NCBI RefSeq assembly: GCF_007827595.1
Contig: NZ_VISR01000021.1
Span: 1 to 64,000, forward strand
Direction of reading: 5' to 3'
Length of the DNA stretch: 64,000 nt
DNA from: Streptomyces sp. BK340
Lineage (GTDB): Bacteria > Actinomycetota > Actinomycetes > Streptomycetales > Streptomycetaceae
This document shows positions 44,411 through 52,928 of the stretch, piece after piece. A program made the translations under genes and the position numbers. Under the pieces are notes generated by a model. It searched no databases and had not been told where the DNA came from. It was given only the letters and a program-made list of their open reading frames with translations. Every line of letters starts with the position of its first letter. Position 1 is the stretch's first letter.

Positions 44411-44484
44411 GGCGAGATCCGCTCCCGAGCCGGGTTGACCCTCGACCTTGTGCAGGGCCCAGAGTGCTGGGTGTGGAGAACGAC

Positions 44485-45552
44485 ATGCGCAGCATTGGCG
44501 AGATGGCCCGCGACAGCGGTCTGGGCGTGAGCACCCTGCGGTTCTACGACCGTGCCGGTGTGCTGGTCCCGGCCTGGGTGGATCCGGTGAGCGGTTACCG
44601 CTGGTACGAACCCGAGCAACTCGAAGAGGCACTGTTGCTGGCCCGCTTGCGCCGGGCCGGCATGCCACTGCCGGACATCAGGCTCGTGCTGGCCAGCTGG
44701 TCCGGCGCAGACACCGATCTGGTCCGAAAACTGCTCATGGCGCACCTGTGCCGCCTGGAACAGGGACTGTCCGATGCCCGCAGCGAGTTCTCCGCGCTCC
44801 GAGCACTACTCGATCACCGGGAGAATGCCATGACTTCGCTCCGCATCGCCACCGTCCGGCTGTCAAGCGCCGCACCCGAGCTGGCAGCCGCGCTGGACGC
44901 GGTCCGTTTCGCGGCGAGTACCGACCCTGAACTGCCGATGCTCGGCGGGGTCCTGTTCGACATCGAGGGCGAGAGACTCCACGTCGTGGCTACTGACCGC
45001 TACCGAATGGCTGTCGCGCAGGCCGGTATCGCCGGGCACGACGGGAGCCGAGTGCAGGTCATCGTGCCCACCCCGCTCGTCGACGCGATGCGGGCGCTGT
45101 TGGACGGCGAGGGACCAGTACGGCTGTCGGTCGACGGTGACCGCGTGACGCTGGAGGCGGAAGACAGGCAGGCAGCCGGTGCGTGCCTCGACCACGGCTT
45201 CCCCGACTACCGTCGTCTCCTCCCCCGGGCCACAGGGCGACGCGCCGTCGTCGAGGTGGCGGCCTTCCGGAAGGCCCTGGAGACCGGTCCTGTCCGTTCC
45301 GCTGAGGCCGGCGCGCCCGACCTCAGCGTGATCAGGGTCGAGGATGGCGGCACGGCTACCCTTTGCACAGACGGTGACGCAGACCCGAACCACGTCGCCG
45401 TCAACCGTGAGTACCTGCTGGACGCGCTGGCCGCCGGGGGCCGGGACCGACTGATTCTTGAGCTCGGCACCCCCACAGTGCCGATCGCGATCCGCCGGCC
45501 CGACGACGAGAGCACCTTCTCGATCCTGATGCCGGTCCGCCTGGAGGACTGA
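44485..45552 (+). CDS. MerR regulator fused to DNA sliding-clamp domains
   Basis: A 355-residue two-part protein. Residues 1-70 are a MerR winged helix (MRSIGEMARDSGLGVSTLRF, YDRAGVLVP, SGYRWYEPEQLEEALLLARL), followed by a helix to about 110. From 117 on it matches domains 2 and 3 of the DNA polymerase III beta clamp: AALDAVRFAASTDPELPMLG, GVLFDIEGERLHVVATDRYR, CLDHGFPDYRRLLPRATGRR, NREYLLDALAAGGRDRLILE and STFSILMPVRLED. Clamp domain 1 is replaced by the MerR part. Such fusions occur in other Streptomyces, but their role is unknown; a regulator that responds to clamp partners, DNA damage or drugs acting on the clamp is conceivable. Confidence 0.85.
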   Translation: MRSIGEMARDSGLGVSTLRFYDRAGVLVPAWVDPVSGYRWYEPEQLEEALLLARLRRAGMPLPDIRLVLASWSGADTDLVRKLLMAHLCRLEQGLSDARSEFSALRALLDHRENAMTSLRIATVRLSSAAPELAAALDAVRFAASTDPELPMLGGVLFDIEGERLHVVATDRYRMAVAQAGIAGHDGSRVQVIVPTPLVDAMRALLDGEGPVRLSVDGDRVTLEAEDRQAAGACLDHGFPDYRRLLPRATGRRAVVEVAAFRKALETGPVRSAEAGAPDLSVIRVEDGGTATLCTDGDADPNHVAVNREYLLDALAAGGRDRLILELGTPTVPIAIRRPDDESTFSILMPVRLED

Positions 45553-45589
45553 CGGACCACTCACCGTGATCCGACTCGCCCGGACCAAG

Positions 45590-45807
45590 TCGGAGGCAGC
45601 CGGGTGCGGGTGCTCACGCGCCGAGTCGGCAGCCGAAGCCGTCGGCACAGCCGCCTGCGTCGGCTGCGAGGCCGCGGTGGACGTCCCCAGCGCCACCACG
45701 GACACACACGCGAGCACCCCGGCTACGACCTCGCCCCGCCGCCGAGGCGTGTTCACCCCGGCGGATAAGGAAGCAATCTTGCCCTTGTCTCGTGTACGGA
45801 ACAACAT
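45590..45807 (-). pseudogene. 5' fragment of a secreted-protein gene
   Basis: ATG 45807, preceded by GGTGGAG, starts MLFRTRDKGKIASLSAGVNT, then RRRGEVVAGVLACVSVVALG and an Ala-rich end, a normal Streptomyces signal peptide. After about 70 codons the frame enters the antisense of the MerR-clamp gene with no sensible protein. The rest of the gene has been lost. Original function unknown. Confidence 0.5.
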
Positions 45808-45910
45808 GCTTACTCCACCCTGTCGTTGATCGGTGACCGATGCACCAGAAACGCTGGGGAGCAGCTGCCAACGTTCCTTTGACGGCCGCTGTGACGACGT
45901 GATGGAACCT

Positions 45911-45946
45911 AAATGGGTTGGTCGGACCGGCACCCACTGGTACCGT
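45911..45946 (+). promoter_or_regulatory. Promoter of attenuator cassette B (WhiB7-like)
   Basis: AAAT, a 3-bp spacer GGG, TTGGTC (45918-45923) as -35, 17 bp, then TACCGT (45941-45946) as -10. An AT-rich element three bases before the -35 is the known mark of WhiB7/WblC-activated resistance promoters in actinobacteria. The layout matches cassette A. Confidence 0.55.
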
Positions 45947-45983
45947 CTGGGCAGCCGTGAGAGAACGCGAGGAGGTGAGACCC

Positions 45984-46037
45984 ATGAAGGCTGTATCGGT
46001 GTGGGTGCTCCCCCTTTTCGTCACGGTGGGCGGTTGA
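45984..46037 (+). CDS. Leader peptide B (17 aa), attenuator control
   Basis: The frame encodes MKAVSVWVLPLFVTVGG. GAGGAGG at 45969-45975 lies 8 nt before the ATG, as in cassette A, and the TGA is 3 nt before the hairpin. The shared core A-V-S-x-WVLPL and the same codon count point to selection on the peptide itself, as in leaders that stall drug-bound ribosomes. Confidence 0.78.
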   Translation: MKAVSVWVLPLFVTVGG

Positions 46038-46040
46038 CTT

Positions 46041-46090
46041 AGGTGTCGCCGGGAGCGCCTCGGACAAGGCACTCCCGAGAGGCAACACCT
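46041..46090 (+). promoter_or_regulatory. Translational attenuator hairpin B
   Basis: The same stem as cassette A: AGGTGT, GCC, GGGAG and GCCT pair with AGGC, CTCCC, GGC and ACACCT, here with a 6-nt loop (CGGACA). The 3' arm contains the putative Shine-Dalgarno GAGAGG (46077-46082) and ends at the base before the GNAT start codon. Confidence 0.78.
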
Positions 46091-46888
46091 ATGAACTTTG
46101 CGCATTCCACTCCGGGCACACCCAACCACGCGGTCGTGGTCACGCGGACTTCGGACATGCAGTGGGCCGCCGTGGAGGACGATCAGGCGATCGGCCGTGG
46201 CGACGCCTCACGTCGACCCGACGGGCGGCTCTTCATCAGTGTCGACGCGTGGCACGGCGCGGTCTTCGACCGCATCGCCGATGCGATGCTGGCGGACCTG
46301 AAGGCACCGCTCTACACCGTCGTCGACGAGGCCGACCACGACTCGAGGTCCGCCTGGGAGCGGGCCGGCTTCGCCGCTGTACGACGCGAGTGGGGCTATG
46401 ACGTGACCACCGACCCACAGGTCACCGGGCTCGGTTCGGTTCGGCCCCCGTCGGGCGTGACGATCGTGCCCGCCGGTGAGGCGGAGGAACGCCCGCTGCG
46501 CGCCCTGGACCGCATCATCCGCGACGAGGTCGAAGCCGCCGTCGGATGGCAGACGATGCCGGCGGAGGTGCTGCCACGGCCGGCGGGTACCACCGTGGTC
46601 GATCCGTCCAAGTACGCGGTCGCGCGGCACTCCGACCAGTACGTGGGGCTCGTCCGGGTGGCACCGCTGACCCGGCAGCCACGGATCGGGCTGATCGCGG
46701 TCCGAGCCGACTGGCAACGCCACGGCATCGCCCGGGCGCTGCTGGCCCACGCTCTGGGTTCGCTGCACCGCTCCGGGACCACGTCGGCGTGGGCTGAGGT
46801 GAACGAGTCCAACGCGGCGGCTACCGCGCTCTTCGAGAGCATCGGTGCCCGGCGCGCAGCCGGCACCCTGGAGCTCGTCCGCAGCTGA
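46091..46888 (+). CDS. GNAT N-acetyltransferase under leader-peptide control
   Basis: A 265-residue acetyltransferase. The acetyl-CoA motif is IAVRADWQRHGIARALLAHA (about residues 203-222), followed by TTSAWAEVNESNAAATALFE and SIGARRAAGTLELVRS, the normal GNAT end. The N-terminal half (AAVEDDQAIGRGDASRRPDG, then SAWERAGFAAVRREWGYDV) looks like a degenerate second GNAT module. ATG 46091 sits at the base of the attenuator stem. The combination of attenuator and GNAT suggests an inducible drug-acetylating resistance enzyme; the drug is not known. Confidence 0.85.
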   Translation: MNFAHSTPGTPNHAVVVTRTSDMQWAAVEDDQAIGRGDASRRPDGRLFISVDAWHGAVFDRIADAMLADLKAPLYTVVDEADHDSRSAWERAGFAAVRREWGYDVTTDPQVTGLGSVRPPSGVTIVPAGEAEERPLRALDRIIRDEVEAAVGWQTMPAEVLPRPAGTTVVDPSKYAVARHSDQYVGLVRVAPLTRQPRIGLIAVRADWQRHGIARALLAHALGSLHRSGTTSAWAEVNESNAAATALFESIGARRAAGTLELVRS

Positions 46889-46983
46889 TGTTCCCTCATG
46901 TCGCGCAGAGCGACCGTGCCGAGCGCGCACCGCGTTCGTTTCCCACCGAATACACCGTCACAGAACAGGAGAAGTGAGAGACC

Positions 46984-47208
46984 ATGACAAAAACATCAGG
47001 GGGTGTGGAAGTCGAAGGCACAGTCGTCGAATGCCTTCGCAATGCCACCTTCAAGGTGGAACTCGAGAACGGGCACACAGTGCTCGCTCACATCAGCGGG
47101 AAGATCCGGAAGAACTACATCAAGATCCTCCCCTACGACCGGGTGCTCGTGGAACTCAGCCCCTACGACCTGACCCGCGGACGGATCCGCTACAGGTACA
47201 GGGCGTAG
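46984..47208 (+). CDS. infA: Translation initiation factor IF-1 paralog
   Basis: A 74-residue S1/OB-fold protein. VEVEGTVVECLRNATFKVEL, NGHTVLAHISGKIRKNYIKI and LPYDRVLVELSPYDLTRGRI are full IF-1 motifs, ending in RYRYRA. The usual infA sits in the ribosomal protein cluster next to rpmJ; here there are no ribosomal genes, so this is an extra copy, with KNYIKILPYDRV where the common copy has MHYIRILPGDRV-like sequence. It lies 95 nt after the GNAT gene with its own GGAGAAG, and may be cotranscribed from the cassette B promoter. Confidence 0.9.
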   Translation: MTKTSGGVEVEGTVVECLRNATFKVELENGHTVLAHISGKIRKNYIKILPYDRVLVELSPYDLTRGRIRYRYRA

Positions 47209-47426
47209 CGGAAGGACCCTGCCGGGTCCACCCGGAGGGACGAGTCCGCGCTCCGCCCGGTCTTCACACCGGGTCGGCCCACTTCCGGGTCCGCCTCCGA
47301 ACGCGCCCGTCCCGCAAGGGAACCGCAAGCCTCGGGTAGGACTGCCGACTTCGATGGTCGTGGCCGCAGACGGAGAGGGTGCCGGTGGCGGGGCGGACGA
47401 TGCCGGTAGGCGAGCCGGCGCGGGCG

Positions 47427-47458
47427 GACTCCCGCCGCTGCGGGAAGCGGCGGGAGTC
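47427..47458. terminator. Strong inverted repeat between convergent genes
   Basis: GACTCCCGCCGCT and AGCGGCGGGAGTC form a perfect 13-bp stem with a 6-nt loop between the stops of infA and the sulfonate monooxygenase gene. A bidirectional terminator is likely. Confidence 0.8.
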
Positions 47459-47468
47459 GCCGGTTGGG

Positions 47469-48797
47469 TCAGTCGTGGAACTGGTTCGCCGGGACCTGGA
47501 GCCCGTAGTGCTCGCGCAGGGTCGTGCCCTCGTACTCCTCGCGGAACAACCCCTTGCCCCGCAGGATCGGCAGTACGTGCTCGACGAAGGCCGCGAGGCC
47601 CGACGGCAGGGCGGGCGCCATGATGTTGAACCCGTCCGCGGCACCGCCCTCGAACCAGGCGATGATCGTGTCTGCGACCTGTTCGGGCGTGCCGACGAAC
47701 TCGAAGTGGCCGCGCCCGCCACCGAGCCGGGAGATGATCTGCCGGACCGTCAGCCGCTCGCGCACCGCGAGATCGATGATGAGGTCGGAACGGCTCTGCG
47801 AGCCCTCCAGCTTGGGCCTGGCGAGGATGAAGTCCGGCAGGGGCGCGTCGAGTTCGAAGACCGTGGGCTCGGTCTCGAACACGGCGGCCAGCTGGCGCAG
47901 TCCATACTCCGGGACGCGCAGTTCGTCGAACTCCTGCGCAAGTGCCCGGGCCTCCTCCTCGGTCGACCCGATGTACGGGACGATGCCCGGCAGGACGATG
48001 ACGCCCTCCGGGTCGCGCCCCGCAGTCCTGGTCCGCGCTTTGATGTCGGCGTAGAAAGCGGACGCGCGCTCATAGGTCGTGTGCGCGGTGAAGATCGCCT
48101 CGGCGTGACGGGCCGCGAAGTCCTTGCCGTCCTCGGAGGAGCCCGCCTGGACGAGCAGCGGGTAGCCCTGCGGCGGACGCTCGACGTTGAGCGGGCCGGC
48201 CACCTTGAAGTACCTGCCCTGGTGGCCGATCCGGTGCAGGCGCGCGGGGTCGGCGTAGCGGCCCGTGGTCCTGTCCGCCTCGACGGCCTCGGACTCCCAG
48301 CTGTCCCACAGCGCCTTGGCGATCTTCAGGAACTCGTCGGCGCGGGCGTAGCGCTCGGCGTGGTCGGGGCGGTCATCCAGGCCGAAGTTGGCCGCCTCGT
48401 CCGCCCCTGCCGAGGTGACGATGTTCCAGCCGGCGCGGCCACCGCTGACGTGGTCGACGGACGCGAGCCGGCGGGCGAGGTTGTACGGCTCGTTGTACGT
48501 CGACGATACGGTCGCGATGAGGCCGATCCTGCTGGTCGCCTGGGACAGCGCGGTCAGCAGTGTCAACGGCTCGAGCTGGCCCGGCGGCCGGAACTCGCCG
48601 GTGCCGATGAGAGCCGGGCCGTCCGCGAGGAACAGCGAGTCGAACTTGGCGCTCTCGGCCAGCTGTGCCAGCTCGATCCAGTGCCGCAGATCGAAGTCCG
48701 CCCGGGGATTGCTGTGCGGTAGCCGCCACGCTGCCTCGTGGTGGCCCGCCTCCATGAGGAAGGCGTTGAGATGGAGCTGTCGCCGTCTCGGGCTCAT
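47469..48797 (-). CDS. FMN-dependent monooxygenase (NtaA/DszA type)
   Basis: A 442-residue luciferase-like monooxygenase that uses reduced FMN, probably to cleave carbon-sulfur bonds. HLNAFLMEAGHHEAAWRLPH is the N-terminal mark of the NtaA/SnaA/DszA branch. HVSGGRAGWNIVTSAGADEA and QGYPLLVQAGSSEDGKDFAA are core motifs, and GGRGHFEFVGTPEQVADTII the C-terminal barrel. It is the last gene of the sulfonate uptake operon. The flavin reductase it needs is not encoded here. Confidence 0.9.
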   Translation of the reverse strand: MSPRRRQLHLNAFLMEAGHHEAAWRLPHSNPRADFDLRHWIELAQLAESAKFDSLFLADGPALIGTGEFRPPGQLEPLTLLTALSQATSRIGLIATVSSTYNEPYNLARRLASVDHVSGGRAGWNIVTSAGADEAANFGLDDRPDHAERYARADEFLKIAKALWDSWESEAVEADRTTGRYADPARLHRIGHQGRYFKVAGPLNVERPPQGYPLLVQAGSSEDGKDFAARHAEAIFTAHTTYERASAFYADIKARTRTAGRDPEGVIVLPGIVPYIGSTEEEARALAQEFDELRVPEYGLRQLAAVFETEPTVFELDAPLPDFILARPKLEGSQSRSDLIIDLAVRERLTVRQIISRLGGGRGHFEFVGTPEQVADTIIAWFEGGAADGFNIMAPALPSGLAAFVEHVLPILRGKGLFREEYEGTTLREHYGLQVPANQFHD

Positions 48798-48835
48798 GGG
48801 TTCTCTCCTTTACGTTTCGAGGTGGACGGCGAGGC

Positions 48836-49888
48836 TCAGTCGACCTTGAGCTTCGAGCTGTCGTAGCCGGCCGGGAGCAGGTTGTCGGTGATCGACGCGA
48901 CGTCGACCTTCTTGGTGATCTGCCCCGCCGCCAGAAAGGCGTCGGCGAGCTTCTGCTCCAGCGCGATGTCCGACTGCTCGACGGGAGTCACCCGGTTCGA
49001 GTAAGCAGCCAGGGACGTCTTGGCGTCGGCCAGCGGGATGCCTTGCTCCTGCGAGAGCGCCTGCGCGTACTTGTCGGGGTTCTTGACCGCCCAGGCAAAT
49101 TCTCGCGAGAGCCTCTCCAGGACGTCCGTGAGAGCCGCGCGCTTGGCCTTGTCGTTCAGCGACGTGACGCTTGCGACGTAGTAGCTGCTCGTCTGGTCGA
49201 TCGGCGGGAGACCCTTCACCAGGATCCGGGCGCCGTTCTTGACCGCGATCGCCGACTGCGGGTTCCAGATCGACCAGGCGTCCACCTTGCCGGTGTTGAA
49301 CGCCGTGGCGGCGGCCGCCGGGTCGAGGAAGACCAGCTTCACGTCCTTGGGGGTGAGACCGACGCTCTTCAGTGCGTTCAGGGCCAGACCATGAGCCGAA
49401 CTGCCCTGCGGAACAGCGATCCTTCTGCCCTTGAGGTCGGCGGCCGTCTTCAGCTGCGAGCCCTTCGGCACGATGATGTTCTCCACCGCCTGGTCGGGCG
49501 TGAGCGAGCGATTGACGGCGACGACCTTGAAGCCGTACTCCTTGGCGGCCCCGGTGATCGGCGGTACATCACCGACGCTGCCCAGGTCGATGTCGCCCGA
49601 CGCGGCAGCCTGCACGAGCGGCGGGCCGTAGGTGAAGCGGGCGAACCTGACCTTGTAGGAGGCGTTGTCGAACACTCCGGTCAGCTTCGCCAGGGCCTGG
49701 CTGCCGTCACCGCCGTTGTCGCCGATGGTGAAGGTGTACTTGCTCCACTCGGGGTGCTTGGCGGTGCTCGCCGCGCCGGCGTTGCTCAGTGGTGCGGCGG
49801 TGTCCGACTCCGATCCGCAGGCGACGAGGGTGCCCGCCAGGGCGAGCAGGCCGACGGTGCCGATGACTTTGGTGGTTCTGGTACGCAT
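48836..49888 (-). CDS. ssuA: Sulfonate ABC transporter, substrate-binding lipoprotein
   Basis: A 350-residue lipoprotein (lipobox LVACG) of the SsuA/TauA class. FTIGDNGGDGSQALAKLTGV, IDLGSVGDVPPITGAAKEYG, AVPQGSSAHGLALNALKSVG and VDAWSIWNPQSAIAVKNGAR follow the family pattern. It catches alkanesulfonates or sulfate esters outside the membrane for SsuBC. It lies between the ATPase and monooxygenase genes of the same operon. SsuA versus TauA specificity cannot be decided from sequence alone. Confidence 0.9.
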   Translation of the reverse strand: MRTRTTKVIGTVGLLALAGTLVACGSESDTAAPLSNAGAASTAKHPEWSKYTFTIGDNGGDGSQALAKLTGVFDNASYKVRFARFTYGPPLVQAAASGDIDLGSVGDVPPITGAAKEYGFKVVAVNRSLTPDQAVENIIVPKGSQLKTAADLKGRRIAVPQGSSAHGLALNALKSVGLTPKDVKLVFLDPAAAATAFNTGKVDAWSIWNPQSAIAVKNGARILVKGLPPIDQTSSYYVASVTSLNDKAKRAALTDVLERLSREFAWAVKNPDKYAQALSQEQGIPLADAKTSLAAYSNRVTPVEQSDIALEQKLADAFLAAGQITKKVDVASITDNLLPAGYDSSKLKVD

Positions 49889-49930
49889 GTCTGTCGTGCC
49901 TTCTGTGCTGGGTGAGGGTGTTCGGGCAGG

Positions 49931-50662
49931 TCAGTGCTGGCCGGCGAGGCCGAGGTCTTCCAGGAGGCGGGCGCGCAGTTCCTCGCGGGCGACACTCGCT
50001 TCGCGGTCCGTGGCTGAGAGGTGGACCTCGTGCGAGGTGCCGATACGGCCGTTGCTCATGACGACGATGCGGTCCCCCAGGGCGATCGCCTCGTCGACGT
50101 CGTGGGTGACGAGCAACATGGCGGCGTGGTGCTTGGTCCGCAGCCTGCGTACGAGGTCGTGCATGCGCAGTCGTGTGATGGCGTCGAGTGCGGCGAACGG
50201 CTCGTCCAGCAAGACGAGTTCGGGCTCCGAGACCAGTGCCCGCGCGAGCGACACCCGCTGGGCCTCGCCGCCGGAGAGCTCCTTGGGCCATGCCTTCTCA
50301 CGGCCCGCGAGCCCGACCTCGGCGAGCACGTCGCGGGCCCGCTGTTCCGCGTCGGGTCCGTGCAGGCCGAGCGTGACGTTGCGCAGGACGCGCTGCCACG
50401 GCAGCAGCCGGTCGGCCTGGAAGACGATCGCCCGCTTCGCCGGGACCTCCACGCGCCCTCCGTCGGGCCGGTCCAGTCCGGCGAGCAGACGCAGGAGGGT
50501 GCTCTTGCCGCAGCCGGAGGGGCCGAGCAGGATCACCAACTCCTCGTCGGCGATGGCGAGGTCGAGCTGGTCGAGCACCACTCGGTCGCCGAACTGACGG
50601 ACCACCTGCTCGACGACGACCCCGGTCCGCCGACCGGGCTCCGTCGCAATTGCGCTGCTCAT
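49931..50662 (-). CDS. ssuB: Sulfonate ABC transporter ATP-binding protein
   Basis: A 243-residue ABC ATPase. Walker A is GPSGCGKST, the signature LSGGEAQRVSLARALV, Walker B ELVLLDEPFAALDAITRLRM, and the switch His is in LLVTHDVDEAIALGDRIVVM. All are intact. It energises sulfonate import with the permease encoded upstream, which it overlaps by four bases (ATGA). Confidence 0.93.
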   Translation of the reverse strand: MSSAIATEPGRRTGVVVEQVVRQFGDRVVLDQLDLAIADEELVILLGPSGCGKSTLLRLLAGLDRPDGGRVEVPAKRAIVFQADRLLPWQRVLRNVTLGLHGPDAEQRARDVLAEVGLAGREKAWPKELSGGEAQRVSLARALVSEPELVLLDEPFAALDAITRLRMHDLVRRLRTKHHAAMLLVTHDVDEAIALGDRIVVMSNGRIGTSHEVHLSATDREASVAREELRARLLEDLGLAGQH

Positions 50663-51552
50663 GACGCCTCATAACTGGGTCGCCACCGCAGCAGCACCCG
50701 CTCGAGAACCCGGACGAACTGGTCGGCGAGCAGACCGAGGAGCGAGTAGATCACCAGCCCCACGAAGACCTGGTTGGTCTGCAGGTAGGTCTGCCCCTGA
50801 GTGATGAGAAAGCCGAGTCCCTTGTCGGCGTTGACCGTTTCGGCTGCGACGAGGCCCAGGACGCTGTACGCGAGAGAGGACCGGAGACCGACGAGGAACC
50901 CCGGCAGGGCCCCGGGCACCAGCACGCGCGTCACCAGGCGCCAGGTACCCGCGCCCGTTGCGCGTGCCATCTCGATCAGCCGCTGGTCGACGCCCCGGAT
51001 CGCGGCGAACAGGTTGAGGTAGATCGGGACGCCGGCTCCGAAGGAGATCAGCAGCACCTTCGTGAGCTCGTCGATGCCGAACCACACGATCATCAGCGGC
51101 AGCACCGCAAGGAGGGGGATCGTGTTGAGCACCTGCACGACGCCGTTGAACAGGTACTCACCGCTGCGCAGCAGCCCGCCGAGCACACCGGTGACGATGC
51201 CTGCTGTCAGGCCGATCGCGAGACCGATGCCGGCCCGTTGCAGCGAGATGGCCAGATCCGGGCCGAGGACGCCCTGTTGCCACAGATCGGCGGCGGACTT
51301 CACGATCGCGGTCGGTGCCGGAGCGTAGGTCTTCGCCAGCACTCCGGCCCTGGCGAGGACCTCCCAGGCGATGAGGATCACGACCGGCGTCGTGTAGATG
51401 CCCAATGGCCAGCGCAGTCGCTCGCGGAGTGTGCTGATCGGCGTCCGGCGGCGGGCGTCGCGCGGCAGGAACACCTCGCGTTCCCGCGCGCCCGTCTTCT
51501 CGGCGTCGGGGCCCTTGGTGAGGGCCGGCGCCAGGATGCGTACCTCGGTCAT
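50659..51552 (-). CDS. ssuC: Sulfonate ABC transporter permease
   Basis: A 297-residue membrane protein with about six transmembrane segments. LLISFGAGVPIYLNLFAAIR and GVDQRLIEMARATGAG form the EAA-type coupling loop that docks on SsuB. The ATG at 51552 overlaps the dioxygenase stop (ATGA); the frame is open upstream but only as antisense-like sequence inside the dioxygenase gene. A hydrophilic N-terminal extension of about 45 residues precedes the first membrane segment. Confidence 0.92.
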   Translation of the reverse strand: MTEVRILAPALTKGPDAEKTGAREREVFLPRDARRRTPISTLRERLRWPLGIYTTPVVILIAWEVLARAGVLAKTYAPAPTAIVKSAADLWQQGVLGPDLAISLQRAGIGLAIGLTAGIVTGVLGGLLRSGEYLFNGVVQVLNTIPLLAVLPLMIVWFGIDELTKVLLISFGAGVPIYLNLFAAIRGVDQRLIEMARATGAGTWRLVTRVLVPGALPGFLVGLRSSLAYSVLGLVAAETVNADKGLGFLITQGQTYLQTNQVFVGLVIYSLLGLLADQFVRVLERVLLRWRPSYEAS

Positions 51553-52445
51553 GCCGCCACCGCCGGCGCGCCGCTGTAGTGCGAGGCGTCCCCGACGAGC
51601 TGCTCGCTGCGACGGCCGTCGGCACCGACCGGTGTGTCTCCCGCGACCGTCACCCGGTTGAGGCGGCGCGGGTGGTCGTCGTAGTTGTCCACTCCGTAGT
51701 GCTGGGTGATCCGGTTGTCGAAGATCAGCAGCTGGTTGGGGGACCAGGTCCAGCGCAGGATGTTCTCCGGGCGCGTCACGTACGACTGGAAGATGCGCAG
51801 CAGGTCGGCCGACTCGCTGCTCGACAGGCCGACGATCCGCTTGGCGAACCCGCCGATGAACAGCCCGCGTTCGCCTGTCAGCGGATGCACCCGCACGACC
51901 GGGTGCTCGGCCTCGTAGGGCGTCGCGACGAAGATCCGGTCGTACTCCTGCCGCTGCTGCGTCGTGGCGTCGGGGCGGGCGTAGTCGTACTGGTTGGTGT
52001 GCACGACGCGCAGCGAGTCCGCGAGGGACCGCAGCGGTTCGGGCAGGTCGCGGTAGGCAGCGCCGGCGTTCGCGACGAGCGTCTCGCCGCCGTAGGGCGT
52101 GGTCACGATGGACCTGAGCGTCGTGAGCTGCGGCGGGTTGACCACGAAGGTGACGTCCGTGTGCCACTCGTCGGCCTTGGACGTCTCGCTGTCGACGGCG
52201 AGCACGTGGGTCGTACCGTCGGCAGCCGGCACGTTCGGATGGGCGGTGGTGAGTTCGCCGAACCATCGGGCCACGCGTTCCTGACCGGCGTTGTCGAGGT
52301 CGACGTCGTCGAAGACGATCGCCTTGTGCTCGTTGAGCGCGTCACGGAGTGCCGTGACCGTCGAGGGATCGGGCGGCGCCGTGAGGTCGACGCCCTCGAC
52401 GACCGCACCGACGCGGCCGGTGAGCTTACGGATGGACAGAGACAT
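51549..52445 (-). CDS. TauD/TfdA-family dioxygenase
   Basis: A 298-residue 2-oxoglutarate- and iron-dependent dioxygenase that releases sulfite from taurine, or sulfate from alkyl sulfates. The metal triad is visible: His and Asp in DEWHTDVTFVVNPPQLTTLR, and the distal His in DNRITQHYGVDNYDDHPRRL, where the Arg that binds 2-oxoglutarate follows. It is the first gene of the operon. GAGAAGGAC lies before the ATG. A long untranslated leader with a cysteine-rich short peptide precedes it. Confidence 0.9.
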   Translation of the reverse strand: MSLSIRKLTGRVGAVVEGVDLTAPPDPSTVTALRDALNEHKAIVFDDVDLDNAGQERVARWFGELTTAHPNVPAADGTTHVLAVDSETSKADEWHTDVTFVVNPPQLTTLRSIVTTPYGGETLVANAGAAYRDLPEPLRSLADSLRVVHTNQYDYARPDATTQQRQEYDRIFVATPYEAEHPVVRVHPLTGERGLFIGGFAKRIVGLSSSESADLLRIFQSYVTRPENILRWTWSPNQLLIFDNRITQHYGVDNYDDHPRRLNRVTVAGDTPVGADGRRSEQLVGDASHYSGAPAVAA

Positions 52446-52879
52446 GGGGCGGTCCTTCTCGGGGGAAGCGGGCGCACCACCGGGTGCTGAGGGGTGGAGG
52501 GTGGGAGTGAACGATCGACAGGCGGGCCGATCACCGGGTATGCGGATGCGGTGCGGTCGCGGCGCAGGGGCGACCGACGGCTACGCGGACAGCACCCGAG
52601 GCAGATCGAGCCGCCGGTCGGACGGCGCTGACCCGCCGAACCTGATGGCACGCTGCTTGGTCGGCCCTAACCGGCTGACGGCTCGACTGTCTTCAGCGAC
52701 CGCTCCGGCCTGCTCGAACAGCCTCCTTGCCCGTGCGATCCCCGGTTCCGCGGACACTTCTCCCCACAGCCGGGATGGAGAGATGTGCGGCGGAGCCGGA
52801 GAAAGAGGAGTTCAGGAGGCGGATACGGCGATCCCACAGAACAGCACCGCATTACGGGCGGCTTCGCACCGCCTGTGCC

Positions 52880-52902
52880 CGGCGCACCGTCGGTGCACAC
52901 CG
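52880..52902 (-). terminator. Hairpin after the cysteine leader, putative attenuator
   Basis: On the minus-strand transcript GCACCG and CGGTGC pair around one base, and flanking CCGG/CCGG extends the stem with a few mismatches. It begins about 27 nt after the leader-peptide stop, where an attenuator would be expected. Confidence 0.4.
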
Positions 52903-52928
52903 GCTGCTGCTGGGGACCACTTGCCGGA

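Noticed and set aside
44863..45933. Long minus-strand frame across the MerR-clamp gene
   Set aside because: Only the first 70 codons from 45807 look like protein (a signal peptide); the remainder is antisense to a clearly coding gene.
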